Shown: positions 1 through 10,941 of the stretch, piece by piece
Numbering within the stretch: the first letter of the stretch is position 1
How the letters are laid out: each line of letters starts with the position of its first letter
NCBI RefSeq assembly: GCF_029846115.1
Contig: NZ_JARVZZ010000001.1
Coordinates: 3,658,001 to 3,722,000, forward strand
Length of the DNA: 64,000 bases
From: Serratia marcescens
Lineage (GTDB): Bacteria > Pseudomonadota > Gammaproteobacteria > Enterobacterales > Enterobacteriaceae
Direction: 5' to 3'
The notes under the pieces: generated by a model
Told to the model about the DNA's origin: nothing
Database searches by the model: none
What the model saw: only the letters and a program-made list of their open reading frames with translations
Position numbers and translations under genes: made by a program

Positions 1-54
1 AGTCTATGGTTCTTTTGCCGTTAACGGGCTAACCCCCGGCAGCAACAACCTCAA

Positions 55-85
55 GCCATGCCACGGCATTGCACCGCGGCATGGC
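55..85. repeat. inverted repeat downstream of yciH
   Basis: Eight-base arms GCCATGCC and GGCATGGC flank a 15-base loop just past the yciH stop codon on the minus strand. There is no clear run of T after it, so it is at best a weak terminator or an mRNA 3'-end stabilising hairpin. Bases 1-54 show nothing else that I recognise. Confidence 0.35.
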
Positions 86-93
86 GATTCACC

Positions 94-420
94 TCATCCA
101 CCCGCCAGTTTGACCTTCATGCCTTTGGCTTCCAGCAGCTGCTTGAGCAGATCGCGTTTATCGCCCTGGATCTCGATGACCCCGTCTTTCACCGAACCGC
201 CGCAGCCGCATTTCTTTTTCAGCTCTGCCGCCAGTTTGTCGAGCGCAGCATCATCCAGATCGACGCCGGCGATCAGGCATACGCCCTTCCCCTTGCGGCC
301 ACTGGTCTGACGCTGGATGCGCACGATGCCGTCGCCCTTGGCGCGTTGTGGTTTAGCCTCTTCCTGTTTGATACGGCCGGTGTCCGTGGAATACACCAGG
401 CGGCTGTTGTCGTCATTCAT
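94..420 (-). CDS. yciH: SUI1/eIF1-like translation factor YciH
   Basis: The 108-residue product is basic and matches the YciH family, bacterial homologues of eukaryotic eIF1 (SUI1). Proteins of this family are thought to influence initiation fidelity at the ribosome. The C-terminal half has the SUI1 features KKKCGCGGSVKDG and IQGDKRDLLKQLLEAKG. The start was taken at ATG 420 (MNDDNSRLVYST), which agrees with family length; a longer reading frame continues upstream but overlaps pyrF in another frame. It lies 10 bases after pyrF on the same strand and is presumably co-transcribed with it, as in other enterics. The precise role in bacteria is not firmly established. Confidence 0.93.
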   Translation of the reverse strand: MNDDNSRLVYSTDTGRIKQEEAKPQRAKGDGIVRIQRQTSGRKGKGVCLIAGVDLDDAALDKLAAELKKKCGCGGSVKDGVIEIQGDKRDLLKQLLEAKGMKVKLAGG

Positions 421-430
421 CGGCGGTTCC

Positions 431-1159
431 TCAGGCCAAAGAGGCGCGGATCGCGCGCAGCGTCGCGGCCGGATCGGCAGATTGGGTGATCGGACGCCCA
501 ATCACCATATAGTCCACGCCGGCGGCCTGCGCCTGCACCGGCGTCATGATACGGCGCTGATCGCCCGCCGCGCTGCCTTCTGGGCGGATCCCCGGCGTAA
601 CCAGTTGGAAAGCCTGCCCGCAGGCCGCTTTCAGCCGCTGCGCTTCGTGTGCCGAACACACCACGCCGTCCAGCCCACAGTCGCGGGTCAGGCGCGCCAG
701 CCGCTCGGCGTGTTCCGCCGGGCTGGCCTCAATGCCGATGCCGCGCAGGTCTTCCGCTTCCATGCTGGTGAGCACGGTTACGGCGATCAGCAGCGGCGCA
801 TCCGCCCCGAATGACGCCAGCGCTTCTTTAGCGGCGGTCATCATGCGCGCGCCGCCGCTGGCGTGGACGTTGACCATCCAAACGCCCAGCTCGGCCGCCG
901 CCGCGACCGCATGCGCGGTGGTATTGGGAATATCGTGAAATTTCAGGTCGAGAAACACGTCGAAGCCGCGCCCATGCAGATCGCGCACCAGTTGCGGCCC
1001 AAACAGCGTGAACATTTCTTTGCCCACTTTCAGCCGGCAGTCTTGCGGATCGATACGGTCGGCGAACGCCAGCGCAGCGTTCTTATCGGCGTAATCTAAC
1101 GCCACAACGAGTGGAGATGATTTTAAGTCATTGTTATTAGCGTTATTTTCAGACTTCAT
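431..1159 (-). CDS. pyrF: orotidine 5'-phosphate decarboxylase
   Basis: PyrF catalyses the last step of UMP synthesis, decarboxylation of OMP, in the cytoplasm. The family signature [15 protein letters not shown] with its catalytic Asp-x-Lys-x-x-Asp array is present, as are [13 protein letters not shown] and the phosphate-binding end [14 protein letters not shown] and [11 protein letters not shown] chose ATG 1159 ([10 protein letters not shown], 242 aa) because it places the conserved [10 protein letters not shown] at the usual distance from the N terminus and has AGAAGG upstream. ATG 1186 (251 aa), preceded by GGTGAG, is a real alternative. In E. coli pyrF follows lapB directly; here two unrelated plus-strand genes lie between them, so pyrF must have its own promoter. 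Confidence 0.96.
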   Translation of the reverse strand: MKSENNANNNDLKSSPLVVALDYADKNAALAFADRIDPQDCRLKVGKEMFTLFGPQLVRDLHGRGFDVFLDLKFHDIPNTTAHAVAAAAELGVWMVNVHASGGARMMTAAKEALASFGADAPLLIAVTVLTSMEAEDLRGIGIEASPAEHAERLARLTRDCGLDGVVCSAHEAQRLKAACGQAFQLVTPGIRPEGSAAGDQRRIMTPVQAQAAGVDYMVIGRPITQSADPAATLRAIRASLA

Positions 1160-1488
1160 TTCTTCTACCTTCTGTAAAATAGACATAATCAGGGACTCAC
1201 CCGCGAAACTGACCGCCGCATTCTACCTGTCGGGGGCCAGAAATCCCAGCCGCAGCGCACATCGGCGCTCCGTCATGTTACCTCTCACCTTTGTCATGGC
1301 GCGTCAACGAAAGCGCGTCAGCGATAAACCACGCAGCGTAAAACGCCGTAAAGATGCGTAAATCATTAATCAAATATTTTGAATGATTTGCTCAGCATTA
1401 TCAGATTTTCAATCGGCGTAGATGCTTTATTATTCAACCCATCGGAAGCGAATGGCTTCCTTCCTAAATAAACAGACTGGAGTCACCT
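1160..1488. other. intergenic region pyrF / BhsA-like gene
   Basis: This divergent intergenic stretch must hold the pyrF promoter (minus) and the promoter of the small exported protein (plus). The segment from about 1350 to 1440 is strongly AT-rich and contains an imperfect palindrome at 1360-1389 with arms AAATCATT and AATGATTT. No open frame in it looks coding. Confidence 0.5.
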
Positions 1489-1749
1489 ATGAAAACCATC
1501 AAATATTTTGCAACCGCTGCCGCTATCGCACTGACCTCTTTCGCCACTTTCGCCGCTGAACCGATCAACAGCCAGCAAGCCGATAACCTGACCGCCACCG
1601 GCATCGTTTCCGCAGGCCACGCGACCACCCTCAGCAGCCTGGAGAAAAAGCTGGCCGCTAAAGCCGACGCTCAGGGCGCCAGTAGCTACCGCATCATCTC
1701 CGCCGGTGGTAACAACATGCTGAGCGGCACCGCGATCATCTACAAATAA
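1489..1749 (+). CDS. BhsA/McbA/YhcN-type periplasmic protein (DUF1471)
   Basis: An 86-residue exported protein. A Sec signal peptide (MKTIKYFATAAAIAL then TSFATFAA) is probably cleaved before EPINSQQ. The mature part has the DUF1471 layout: INSQQADNL, a GIVSAGHATTL segment, then the ASSYRIISAGGNNMLSGTAIIYK end, where the Y-R-I-I strand and GTA-x-IYK are typical. Members such as BhsA, McbA and YhcN in E. coli are small periplasmic stress proteins affecting biofilm, acid or peroxide tolerance; the exact role here is unknown. ATG 1489 follows GACTGGAG at normal spacing. It sits alone, with a GC hairpin after it, inside the lapB-pyrF interval. Confidence 0.88.
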   Translation: MKTIKYFATAAAIALTSFATFAAEPINSQQADNLTATGIVSAGHATTLSSLEKKLAAKADAQGASSYRIISAGGNNMLSGTAIIYK

Positions 1750-1760
1750 TGTTTCCGGTA

Positions 1761-1796
1761 CAGGGCCCGCACGCTCGGGCCCTGCCTCTGTTTCTC
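1761..1796 (+). terminator. terminator after DUF1471 gene
   Basis: Nine-pair stem CAGGGCCCG/CGGGCCCTG with a six-base loop is followed by a T-rich stretch (CCTCTGTTTCTC). It lies 11 bases past the stop codon of the BhsA-like gene. Confidence 0.75.
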
Positions 1797-1921
1797 GCCT
1801 AAAAAACCCGCGTTTGCCTCGCCCTCATTTGTTACAGAAAAATTAAATTTTTATTACACACTAGACACCCGATCGCCAGTGGCTTAGCTTGAAGGCATCT
1901 TCCTGCAGAAAGGCTTTCAAA

Positions 1922-2221
1922 ATGAGCGAGATATCGACACTTACCATTAAAATTCCTCTGGAACTCAAGGAAAAAATCCGCGCCGCCGCCGCTGAAAACG
2001 AATTTTCGTTGAGCGTGGAAGTGTGCCAGCGACTGGAAAGCAGCTTCAGCGCGCCCGCCACCAAAGCAGAAAAACCGGCCAAAAAGGCGGATGAGCTGCA
2101 CCACGGCGAGATCGACAATCAAAGCACCGAAGAAGAAATTGAACAGCCGCTGAGCCAGAAAGAGCTGAAGAAACTCCGCCAGCTGTTGAAAACCGGCGCC
2201 AAAGGCGGCAAGAAAAAGTAA
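1922..2221 (+). CDS. ribbon-helix-helix (Arc-family) DNA-binding protein
   Basis: A 99-residue cytoplasmic protein. Residues about 3-40 form an Arc/MetJ-type ribbon-helix-helix unit: a strand STLTIKIPLELKEKI, then two helices around AAAENEFSLSVEVCQRLES. The rest is charged, with a KxEKPAKKA stretch and a lysine-rich C terminus (KELKKLRQLLKTGAKGGKKK) that may bind nucleic acid non-specifically. I chose ATG 1922, preceded by AGAAAGG, over a TTG 33 bases upstream. RHH proteins dimerise and bind operators; its target is unknown, although the adjacent promoters are candidates. It is the second of two genes separating lapB from pyrF. Confidence 0.8.
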   Translation: MSEISTLTIKIPLELKEKIRAAAAENEFSLSVEVCQRLESSFSAPATKAEKPAKKADELHHGEIDNQSTEEEIEQPLSQKELKKLRQLLKTGAKGGKKK

Positions 2222-2242
2222 GCGACGAACAGACGAACATAA

Positions 2243-2276
2243 AAAACGGGGCGATAAATCGCCCCGTTTTGTTTTG
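2243..2276. terminator. bidirectional terminator
   Basis: Stem CGGGGCGAT/ATCGCCCCG with A-run on the left and T-run on the right. It can terminate the RHH gene on the plus strand and lapB on the minus strand. Confidence 0.9.
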
Positions 2277-2289
2277 TCGCGCCGCCGCG

Positions 2290-3462
2290 TTATTGGCCGT
2301 CCAGACCACGGATCGGTTTGACCGATGACCAGGCGCGGCACGACGGGCAATGCCAATAGAGCGAGTGCGCGGTGAAGCCGCATTTGTGACAGCGGTAACG
2401 CGGTTTGGTGCGAATTTGCTCGCCGACCATATCGCGCAACAGCAGCAGGCTCTCTTTCGCCCGGCCGTCTTCCGCGTCCGCCAGGTGATAATCCATCAGC
2501 CGGTAAAACACCCGCATGGTCGGATGGCGTTGCAGCTGGCGGTTGATATAGACCTGTACCACGTCGCGCCCTTCGTGCTGCTCGATGATCTCGGCCAGCA
2601 TCAGATCGGCGGTGGCGCCGGTATTCTCCTCCACGCAGCGCTTCAGGAATTCAGCCCAGTTGTGCTGTTGTTCCGGCAGATGCGTGTAGCATTCCTGCAG
2701 CATCGGCAGCGTTTCGCTGACCAACTCTTTATCCTGGCTCAGTACGCGTTGCAGCGACTCTGCCGCTTTGGCGTAGTCGTTTTGCGCCATGTAGATGCGC
2801 CCGAACATGATGGATACGCGCGCACACTGTTTATCGGCTGCGTCCGCCCGCTTGAGCAGGCTCATCGCCCGATCGAGATCGTCGCTGCCCATCGCCTGCA
2901 GCGCCAGTTCACAATAGAAGTGTGCGATTTCGACGCGTTGTTTCTCTTTACCCAGCTTGACCAATTTTTCCGCCACGTCGATCGCTTTTTGCCAATCGCT
3001 GGTGGCCTGATGGATCACCAGCAGTTGCTGCAGCGCCGATACGCGAAAATCCGCTTCGTCAGTCAACTGGCTGAACATGTCTTCCGCGCGATCGTACAGC
3101 CCGGCCGCCATATAGTCGCGGCCCAACTGCTGTACCGCCAGCAGGCGCTGTTCGAAGGTCAGGGAGGCGCTTTCCATCAAGGCCTGATGGATGCGGATGG
3201 CTCGGTCGACTTCACCGCGCGAACGGAACAGGTTACCCAGCGTCAGGTGGGCTTCTACGGTGTTGCTGTCCTCTTTCAACATGTCGAGGAACAGATCGAC
3301 CGCCTTGTCCTGCTGGTTGGAAAGCAGAAAGTTCACCCCTGCCACGTATTCGCGCGACAGGCGGTTGGCTTCTTGCTGTTTATCCTGCTGAGCGCTTCTG
3401 CGCCCCATGTACCAACCGTACGCGGCAGCCACGGGCAGCAACAGAAACAGCAGTTCTAACAT
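2290..3462 (-). CDS. lapB: lipopolysaccharide assembly protein B
   Basis: LapB (YciM) is an inner-membrane-anchored TPR protein facing the cytoplasm. It controls LPS synthesis by promoting FtsH degradation of LpxC. The 390-residue product has one N-terminal membrane helix (MLELLFLLLPVAAAYGWY), a run of TPR repeats over roughly residues 35-340 (for example AHLTLGNLFRSRGEVDRAI), and a C-terminal rubredoxin-like zinc ribbon with Cys358-x2-Cys361 and Cys372-x2-Cys375. Length and domain order match the E. coli protein. It starts 6 bases after the lapA stop, so the two form an operon. Unlike E. coli, pyrF does not follow directly. Confidence 0.97.
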   Translation of the reverse strand: MLELLFLLLPVAAAYGWYMGRRSAQQDKQQEANRLSREYVAGVNFLLSNQQDKAVDLFLDMLKEDSNTVEAHLTLGNLFRSRGEVDRAIRIHQALMESASLTFEQRLLAVQQLGRDYMAAGLYDRAEDMFSQLTDEADFRVSALQQLLVIHQATSDWQKAIDVAEKLVKLGKEKQRVEIAHFYCELALQAMGSDDLDRAMSLLKRADAADKQCARVSIMFGRIYMAQNDYAKAAESLQRVLSQDKELVSETLPMLQECYTHLPEQQHNWAEFLKRCVEENTGATADLMLAEIIEQHEGRDVVQVYINRQLQRHPTMRVFYRLMDYHLADAEDGRAKESLLLLRDMVGEQIRTKPRYRCHKCGFTAHSLYWHCPSCRAWSSVKPIRGLDGQ

Positions 3463-3468
3463 AGAGGA

Positions 3469-3771
3469 TTATTCCTTGCTGACAACGGGCTGAGCCGCCG
3501 GTTCAGCGGGCTGCTCAAGCTGCAGCTCCAGCCTTTTGATCTTGCGCTCGGCGCGGCCCAGCGCAATGCGCGTGCGCAGATAGAACAGACCGCAAATGAT
3601 CCAACCGAGAACGAAACCGGCGCCAAACAGCGTGGCCAACAGGGTCGATACGCGATAATCGCCCTGCGCAACCAGATAGTTAAAATTGACCACCTGATCG
3701 TTATGCGCACCCAAGGTGACGGAAATCACGAAGATCACCAGAACCAACAAAAAAATCAGCAAATATTTCAC
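3469..3771 (-). CDS. lapA: lipopolysaccharide assembly protein A
   Basis: LapA (YciS) is a small inner-membrane partner of LapB. The 100-residue product begins at GTG 3771, preceded by GGGAAAGAAT; the start was placed by agreement with the family N terminus (KYLLIFLLVLVIFVISVTLG). There are two membrane helices, about residues 1-18 and 42-65, followed by a cytoplasmic coiled-coil-like tail GRAERKIKRLELQLEQ. The frame is open well upstream of GTG, but that part has no family similarity and runs through a likely promoter region. It is the first gene of the lapA-lapB operon. Confidence 0.95.
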   Translation of the reverse strand: MKYLLIFLLVLVIFVISVTLGAHNDQVVNFNYLVAQGDYRVSTLLATLFGAGFVLGWIICGLFYLRTRIALGRAERKIKRLELQLEQPAEPAAQPVVSKE

Positions 3772-4068
3772 ATTCTTTCCCGCGATGCCGAGTGAATCGG
3801 ATGAACGATGCCAAAACGTGGCGTCCCTAACCCTTAAGTTAGCATTTCCCGTTGCGGCAGGGAAACCCTGCGGCACGATAAAACCACATATCTGCTGGCA
3901 TATTCGGCAGTAAACGGCCTTAGCGAACAAATTGATGAGAAAGCTTCTCAAAACGTCGAATTTATAAGGATATGGGGGCGACCGGGCGGATTGCAATGGC
4001 GGGAAAATGTAAGCGGTTAATGCGGCGCCAATCCGACGCCGCCTTTTTGTGACATAGTCACATAGCGA

Positions 4069-4833
4069 TCATATCTCCGGCTTGCGTGCCGCGATTTCCT
4101 GCTGCTCTTGCGGCGGCGGCGTCAGCGGGCCGAACCAGCGCTGCGCCAACCAGCAGGTGACCACCACCAGCAGCCAGCTGATCAGCGTAGCCATCGCCAG
4201 ATCGCGCGGCCAGTGCATGCCCAACAGCAGGCGGCTGCCCATCACGCCGGTCGCCCACACCATCAGCAACGCGACGGTTTTATAATGGCGGCGCGGCCAC
4301 AGCAGCCCTACGCCCAACAGCGCCCAGGTGGCGGCGAACATGGTGTGCCCCGATGGGAAAGCGAAGCCGGTTTCAAACTGCCAGTGCTTGCGCAGCCAGT
4401 TCGGCACCAGCGTCTGATCCTGCAGTTGCTCGCGCACCAGCGCACTGCGCTCTTTGCGATGCAGCGAATAGAAGTATTTGCCGTCCACGCCGTGGGTTTG
4501 TTCCAGCCATACCACAAACGGCCGCGGTTCCTGCACCCGATCCTTGATTAACGACTTGACCCCCTGCCCGATCACCAGCGCGGCGAAAAGCAGGAGCGCC
4601 AGACCGATGGCCGCTTTCAGCCGAAAGCGCAGGCACCACAAAAACCAACCGCAGAGGATAGCGCTGGTCAGAATGCCCCACGGCGAGGTCACGGTTTCGG
4701 TCACCCAGTACAGCGCTTTGAGCAGCGGCTCATTGCCGCCGGGCTGCCAGTGCCAGCCGGATGCCCAGACGACCAGCGGCATCAACAGCAACAGCAGCGC
4801 GCCGCCCGCCGTACGTTTTGCTATCTCATACAT
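4069..4833 (-). CDS. pgpB: phosphatidylglycerophosphatase B (PAP2 family)
   Basis: PgpB dephosphorylates phosphatidylglycerol phosphate and also undecaprenyl pyrophosphate and related lipids at the inner membrane. The 254-residue protein has six predicted membrane helices. The three PAP2 motifs appear in order: KSLIKDRVQEPRP near 93-105, PSGHT near 160, and SRLLLGMHWPRD near 199-210, with the catalytic histidines in the second and third motifs. The C-terminal tail (PPPQEQQEIAARKPE) is charged and probably cytoplasmic. It is a single gene, divergent from ribA, as in E. coli. Confidence 0.95.
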   Translation of the reverse strand: MYEIAKRTAGGALLLLLMPLVVWASGWHWQPGGNEPLLKALYWVTETVTSPWGILTSAILCGWFLWCLRFRLKAAIGLALLLFAALVIGQGVKSLIKDRVQEPRPFVVWLEQTHGVDGKYFYSLHRKERSALVREQLQDQTLVPNWLRKHWQFETGFAFPSGHTMFAATWALLGVGLLWPRRHYKTVALLMVWATGVMGSRLLLGMHWPRDLAMATLISWLLVVVTCWLAQRWFGPLTPPPQEQQEIAARKPEI

Positions 4834-5112
4834 TCCTGTTTTCCTCTGCGTGAATCAGGCTGCAGTGTAACAAGAGTGTAATCTTGATAACACGCGAAAA
4901 ATTAAACAGATAGGCAACCTATCGCAATAATAGGCGGCCGGAAAACGCCATCTGCTGGTTTGCTGAGCACCGCCCGGCAAGAAGTTGTGGCAAAATAGCC
5001 GATAATTAACGAAATAGAGATCGGCGTAGCACGTTTTAGTCTTGGTCAATTTACCGAACCGGACTTAGGATGCGCGACAATGATTGGATCGTACGCTTTT
5101 GTGGAGAGTGAC

Positions 5113-5706
5113 ATGCAGCTTAAACGGGTGGCAGAGGCTAAACTGCCGACACCTTGGGGCGATTTCCTGATGGTCGGATTCGAAGAACTGGCGACCGGGC
5201 ATGACCATCTGGCGCTGGTATTCGGTGATATTTCCGGCGAAGCGCCGGTGCTCGCGCGCGTGCATTCCGAATGTCTGACCGGCGATGCCCTGTTCAGCCT
5301 GCGCTGCGACTGCGGTTTTCAACTGGAAGCCGCGCTGGAGCAAATCGCCGAAGAAGGCCGCGGCATCCTGCTTTATCATCGCCAGGAGGGCCGCAATATC
5401 GGCCTGTTGAACAAGATCCGCGCCTATGCCCTGCAGGATAAGGGCGCAGACACCGTGGAAGCCAACCACCAGCTCGGCTTCGCCGCCGACGAGCGCGACT
5501 TCACCCTGTGCGCCGACATGTTCAAACTGCTGGGCGTCGACGCGGTGCGTTTGCTGACCAACAACCCGAAAAAGGTCGAGATCCTGACCGAAGCCGGCAT
5601 CAACATCAGCGAGCGCGTGCCGCTGATCGTCGGCCGCAACCCGAAGAACGAGCACTACCTGGCGACCAAGGCCGCCAAAATGGGCCATTTGCTCGACCAG
5701 AAGTGA
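5113..5706 (+). CDS. ribA: GTP cyclohydrolase II
   Basis: RibA opens the imidazole ring of GTP, the first committed step of riboflavin synthesis. The 197-residue protein shows the zinc ligands in [15 protein letters not shown], the [11 protein letters not shown] loop with the nucleophilic Arg region, and [12 protein letters not shown] near the end, all nearly identical to enteric RibA. ATG 5113 follows GTGGAGAGTGAC; an upstream ATG at 5080 would add 11 residues absent from the family. It is followed by a strong terminator and converges with acnA. Confidence 0.97.
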   Translation: MQLKRVAEAKLPTPWGDFLMVGFEELATGHDHLALVFGDISGEAPVLARVHSECLTGDALFSLRCDCGFQLEAALEQIAEEGRGILLYHRQEGRNIGLLNKIRAYALQDKGADTVEANHQLGFAADERDFTLCADMFKLLGVDAVRLLTNNPKKVEILTEAGINISERVPLIVGRNPKNEHYLATKAAKMGHLLDQK

Positions 5707-5726
5707 TCGCCGCCGCGGAAACAATC

Positions 5727-5752
5727 AGGGCGCCTTGCGGCGCCCTTTTTAT
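5727..5752 (+). terminator. ribA terminator
   Basis: Eight-pair stem AGGGCGCC/GGCGCCCT, loop TTGC, followed by TTTTT. Confidence 0.88.
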
Positions 5753-5759
5753 TGCTTAA

Positions 5760-8432
<2,673 letters not shown>

Positions 8433-8610
8433 AGCTCCTCCATTTCTTATTGTGACTAAAACAGGGTAATCAGTGAGGTCTTGTTTAAAGATACCACAAA
8501 GATAAGTTAACGTTTTGATAACAACACGATTTGATCACAACGATAGGCGGGAACAATCAGCAGGAAGGAAGTACGAGCGCCGCCAAGGGGTTAGGCAATG
8601 CGCCAACAAA

Positions 8611-8634
8611 AACGCCGCAACGAGGCGGCGTTTT
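8611..8634 (-). terminator. terminator of the DUF2778 / small membrane protein unit
   Basis: Stem AACGCCGC/GCGGCGTT, read on the minus strand followed by TTTTTG. It lies 22 bases beyond the stop of the small membrane protein gene and before the acnA promoter region. Confidence 0.85.
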
Positions 8635-8655
8635 GGCAGGGAAAATCCCGCGGCT

Positions 8656-8907
8656 TTAGCGGGGTTTACGCACTAAGCGTTTGACGACGGCCATTAAAAT
8701 AAATGTCGCGAGCAACATATAGGTTATCACCACGGGGAGAAACGCTGGATCAAACTCTCCATCACTTTTCGCTATGTTAGCGGCATTCATCCAGTCACCA
8801 ACCTGATTTACAGTAATATCAACCAGATTTTTAAGCACCGGGATTTTGTTAAGAATAAAAAACGACGCTATGAAACAAGTTGCAAACAGCATCAAATTCT
8901 TAAACAT
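8656..8907 (-). CDS. small two-helix membrane protein, candidate immunity partner
   Basis: An 83-residue protein that I do not recognise by family. The start at ATG 8907 overlaps the last 8 bases of the upstream DUF2778 gene (ATGTTTAA), so the two are translationally coupled. Residues about 4-20 are hydrophobic (LMLFATCFIASFFIL), followed by a polar loop of about 36 residues, a second membrane helix at about 57-77 (FLPVVITYMLLATFILMAV) and a basic tail KRLVRKPR. The likely topology is both ends cytoplasmic with the loop in the periplasm. Coupling to a periplasm-acting peptidoglycan enzyme suggests an immunity protein; a holin-like role is an alternative. The DNA is visibly AT-richer than the surroundings, consistent with transfer. 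Confidence 0.7.
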   Translation of the reverse strand: MFKNLMLFATCFIASFFILNKIPVLKNLVDITVNQVGDWMNAANIAKSDGEFDPAFLPVVITYMLLATFILMAVVKRLVRKPR

Positions 8908-9427
8908 CGCAAGCCTCGTAGTTAGTTGAACCCGTAACATCTACCCTACCATAGGACATGATACCTACACGTGAGCCGGGGATTTTGAATTTTCTACGTT
9001 GGACGAGTGCGTGTCGAAATCGATTAAAATCAGCAATATGGTAGAAGGTAATGCAACCCCATGATTCTCCTTCGCCATTAGGTCTCAATGGATGAATGCG
9101 AAAGCCGCCTCGATCTTGTCCATTAATCCACAAATTATCGGTAAGCGTTTGGAAACTGAACAAACCAAGCCACGTAGAATGGTTTGTTCCATGCCATATG
9201 TCTTTACCTAATGATTCCAGCTGGTTTCGTATACTCCCATGAGGGCGATCAACAATCCAATACTGCCCCGGGGGTAGCGCCCCTTTGTCTCTGAAAGAGC
9301 AATCAGGACGATTTAGCATACTCGGCTTGCCTGAAAACACCGGAAACGTCCCCACCCCGTAGACGTGGAGTTTCAGCACGCGGCGGTCTGGAGAGGCATC
9401 GTTGTAGTTAAGTCTGCATATCTGCAT
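8900..9427 (-). CDS. DUF2778 (Tlde1-like) L,D-transpeptidase-fold protein, candidate toxin
   Basis: A 175-residue protein without signal peptide. It has an L,D-transpeptidase-like active-site arrangement: His112 in FRIHPLRPNGEG and the Ser122-x-Gly-Cys125 motif in ESWGCITF. The N-terminal part (FPVFSGKPS, ALPPGQYWIVDRP) fits the DUF2778 family, whose characterised member Tlde1 is a type VI effector that cleaves and exchanges residues in peptidoglycan peptides. No vgrG, hcp or PAAR gene is nearby, so it would be an orphan effector or an uncharacterised peptidoglycan enzyme. It overlaps a small membrane protein gene by 8 bases. Composition is AT-rich relative to acnA and cysB on either side, indicating acquisition. 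The family assignment is from motif memory, not a search. Confidence 0.75.
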   Translation of the reverse strand: MQICRLNYNDASPDRRVLKLHVYGVGTFPVFSGKPSMLNRPDCSFRDKGALPPGQYWIVDRPHGSIRNQLESLGKDIWHGTNHSTWLGLFSFQTLTDNLWINGQDRGGFRIHPLRPNGEGESWGCITFYHIADFNRFRHALVQRRKFKIPGSRVGIMSYGRVDVTGSTNYEACDV

Positions 9428-9551
9428 AACGTTGAATTTCCCTATTCAATGATCCGAACGTTTGCACTCTACTCAGACGCTAACGGGTTGAAAAGAGGGC
9501 AGCGACTTTTCAGGATGATCCTGAGAAACAAGATGGCACGGATTTCCGGGC

Positions 9552-9584
9552 AAAAAAAACCGGTTAGGCAGGCACCTAACCGGG
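9552..9584 (-). terminator. cysB terminator
   Basis: Stem CCGGTTAGG/CCTAACCGG with six-base loop, read on the minus strand followed by eight T. It lies 23 bases past the cysB stop. Confidence 0.92.
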
Positions 9585-9606
9585 ATTGACTTGATATCGT
9601 CAACGG

Positions 9607-10941
<1,335 letters not shown>

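Noticed and set aside
2350..3459. A 369-codon plus-strand frame opposite lapB
   Set aside because: Antisense to a full-length LapB with TPR repeats and zinc ribbon; no family similarity.
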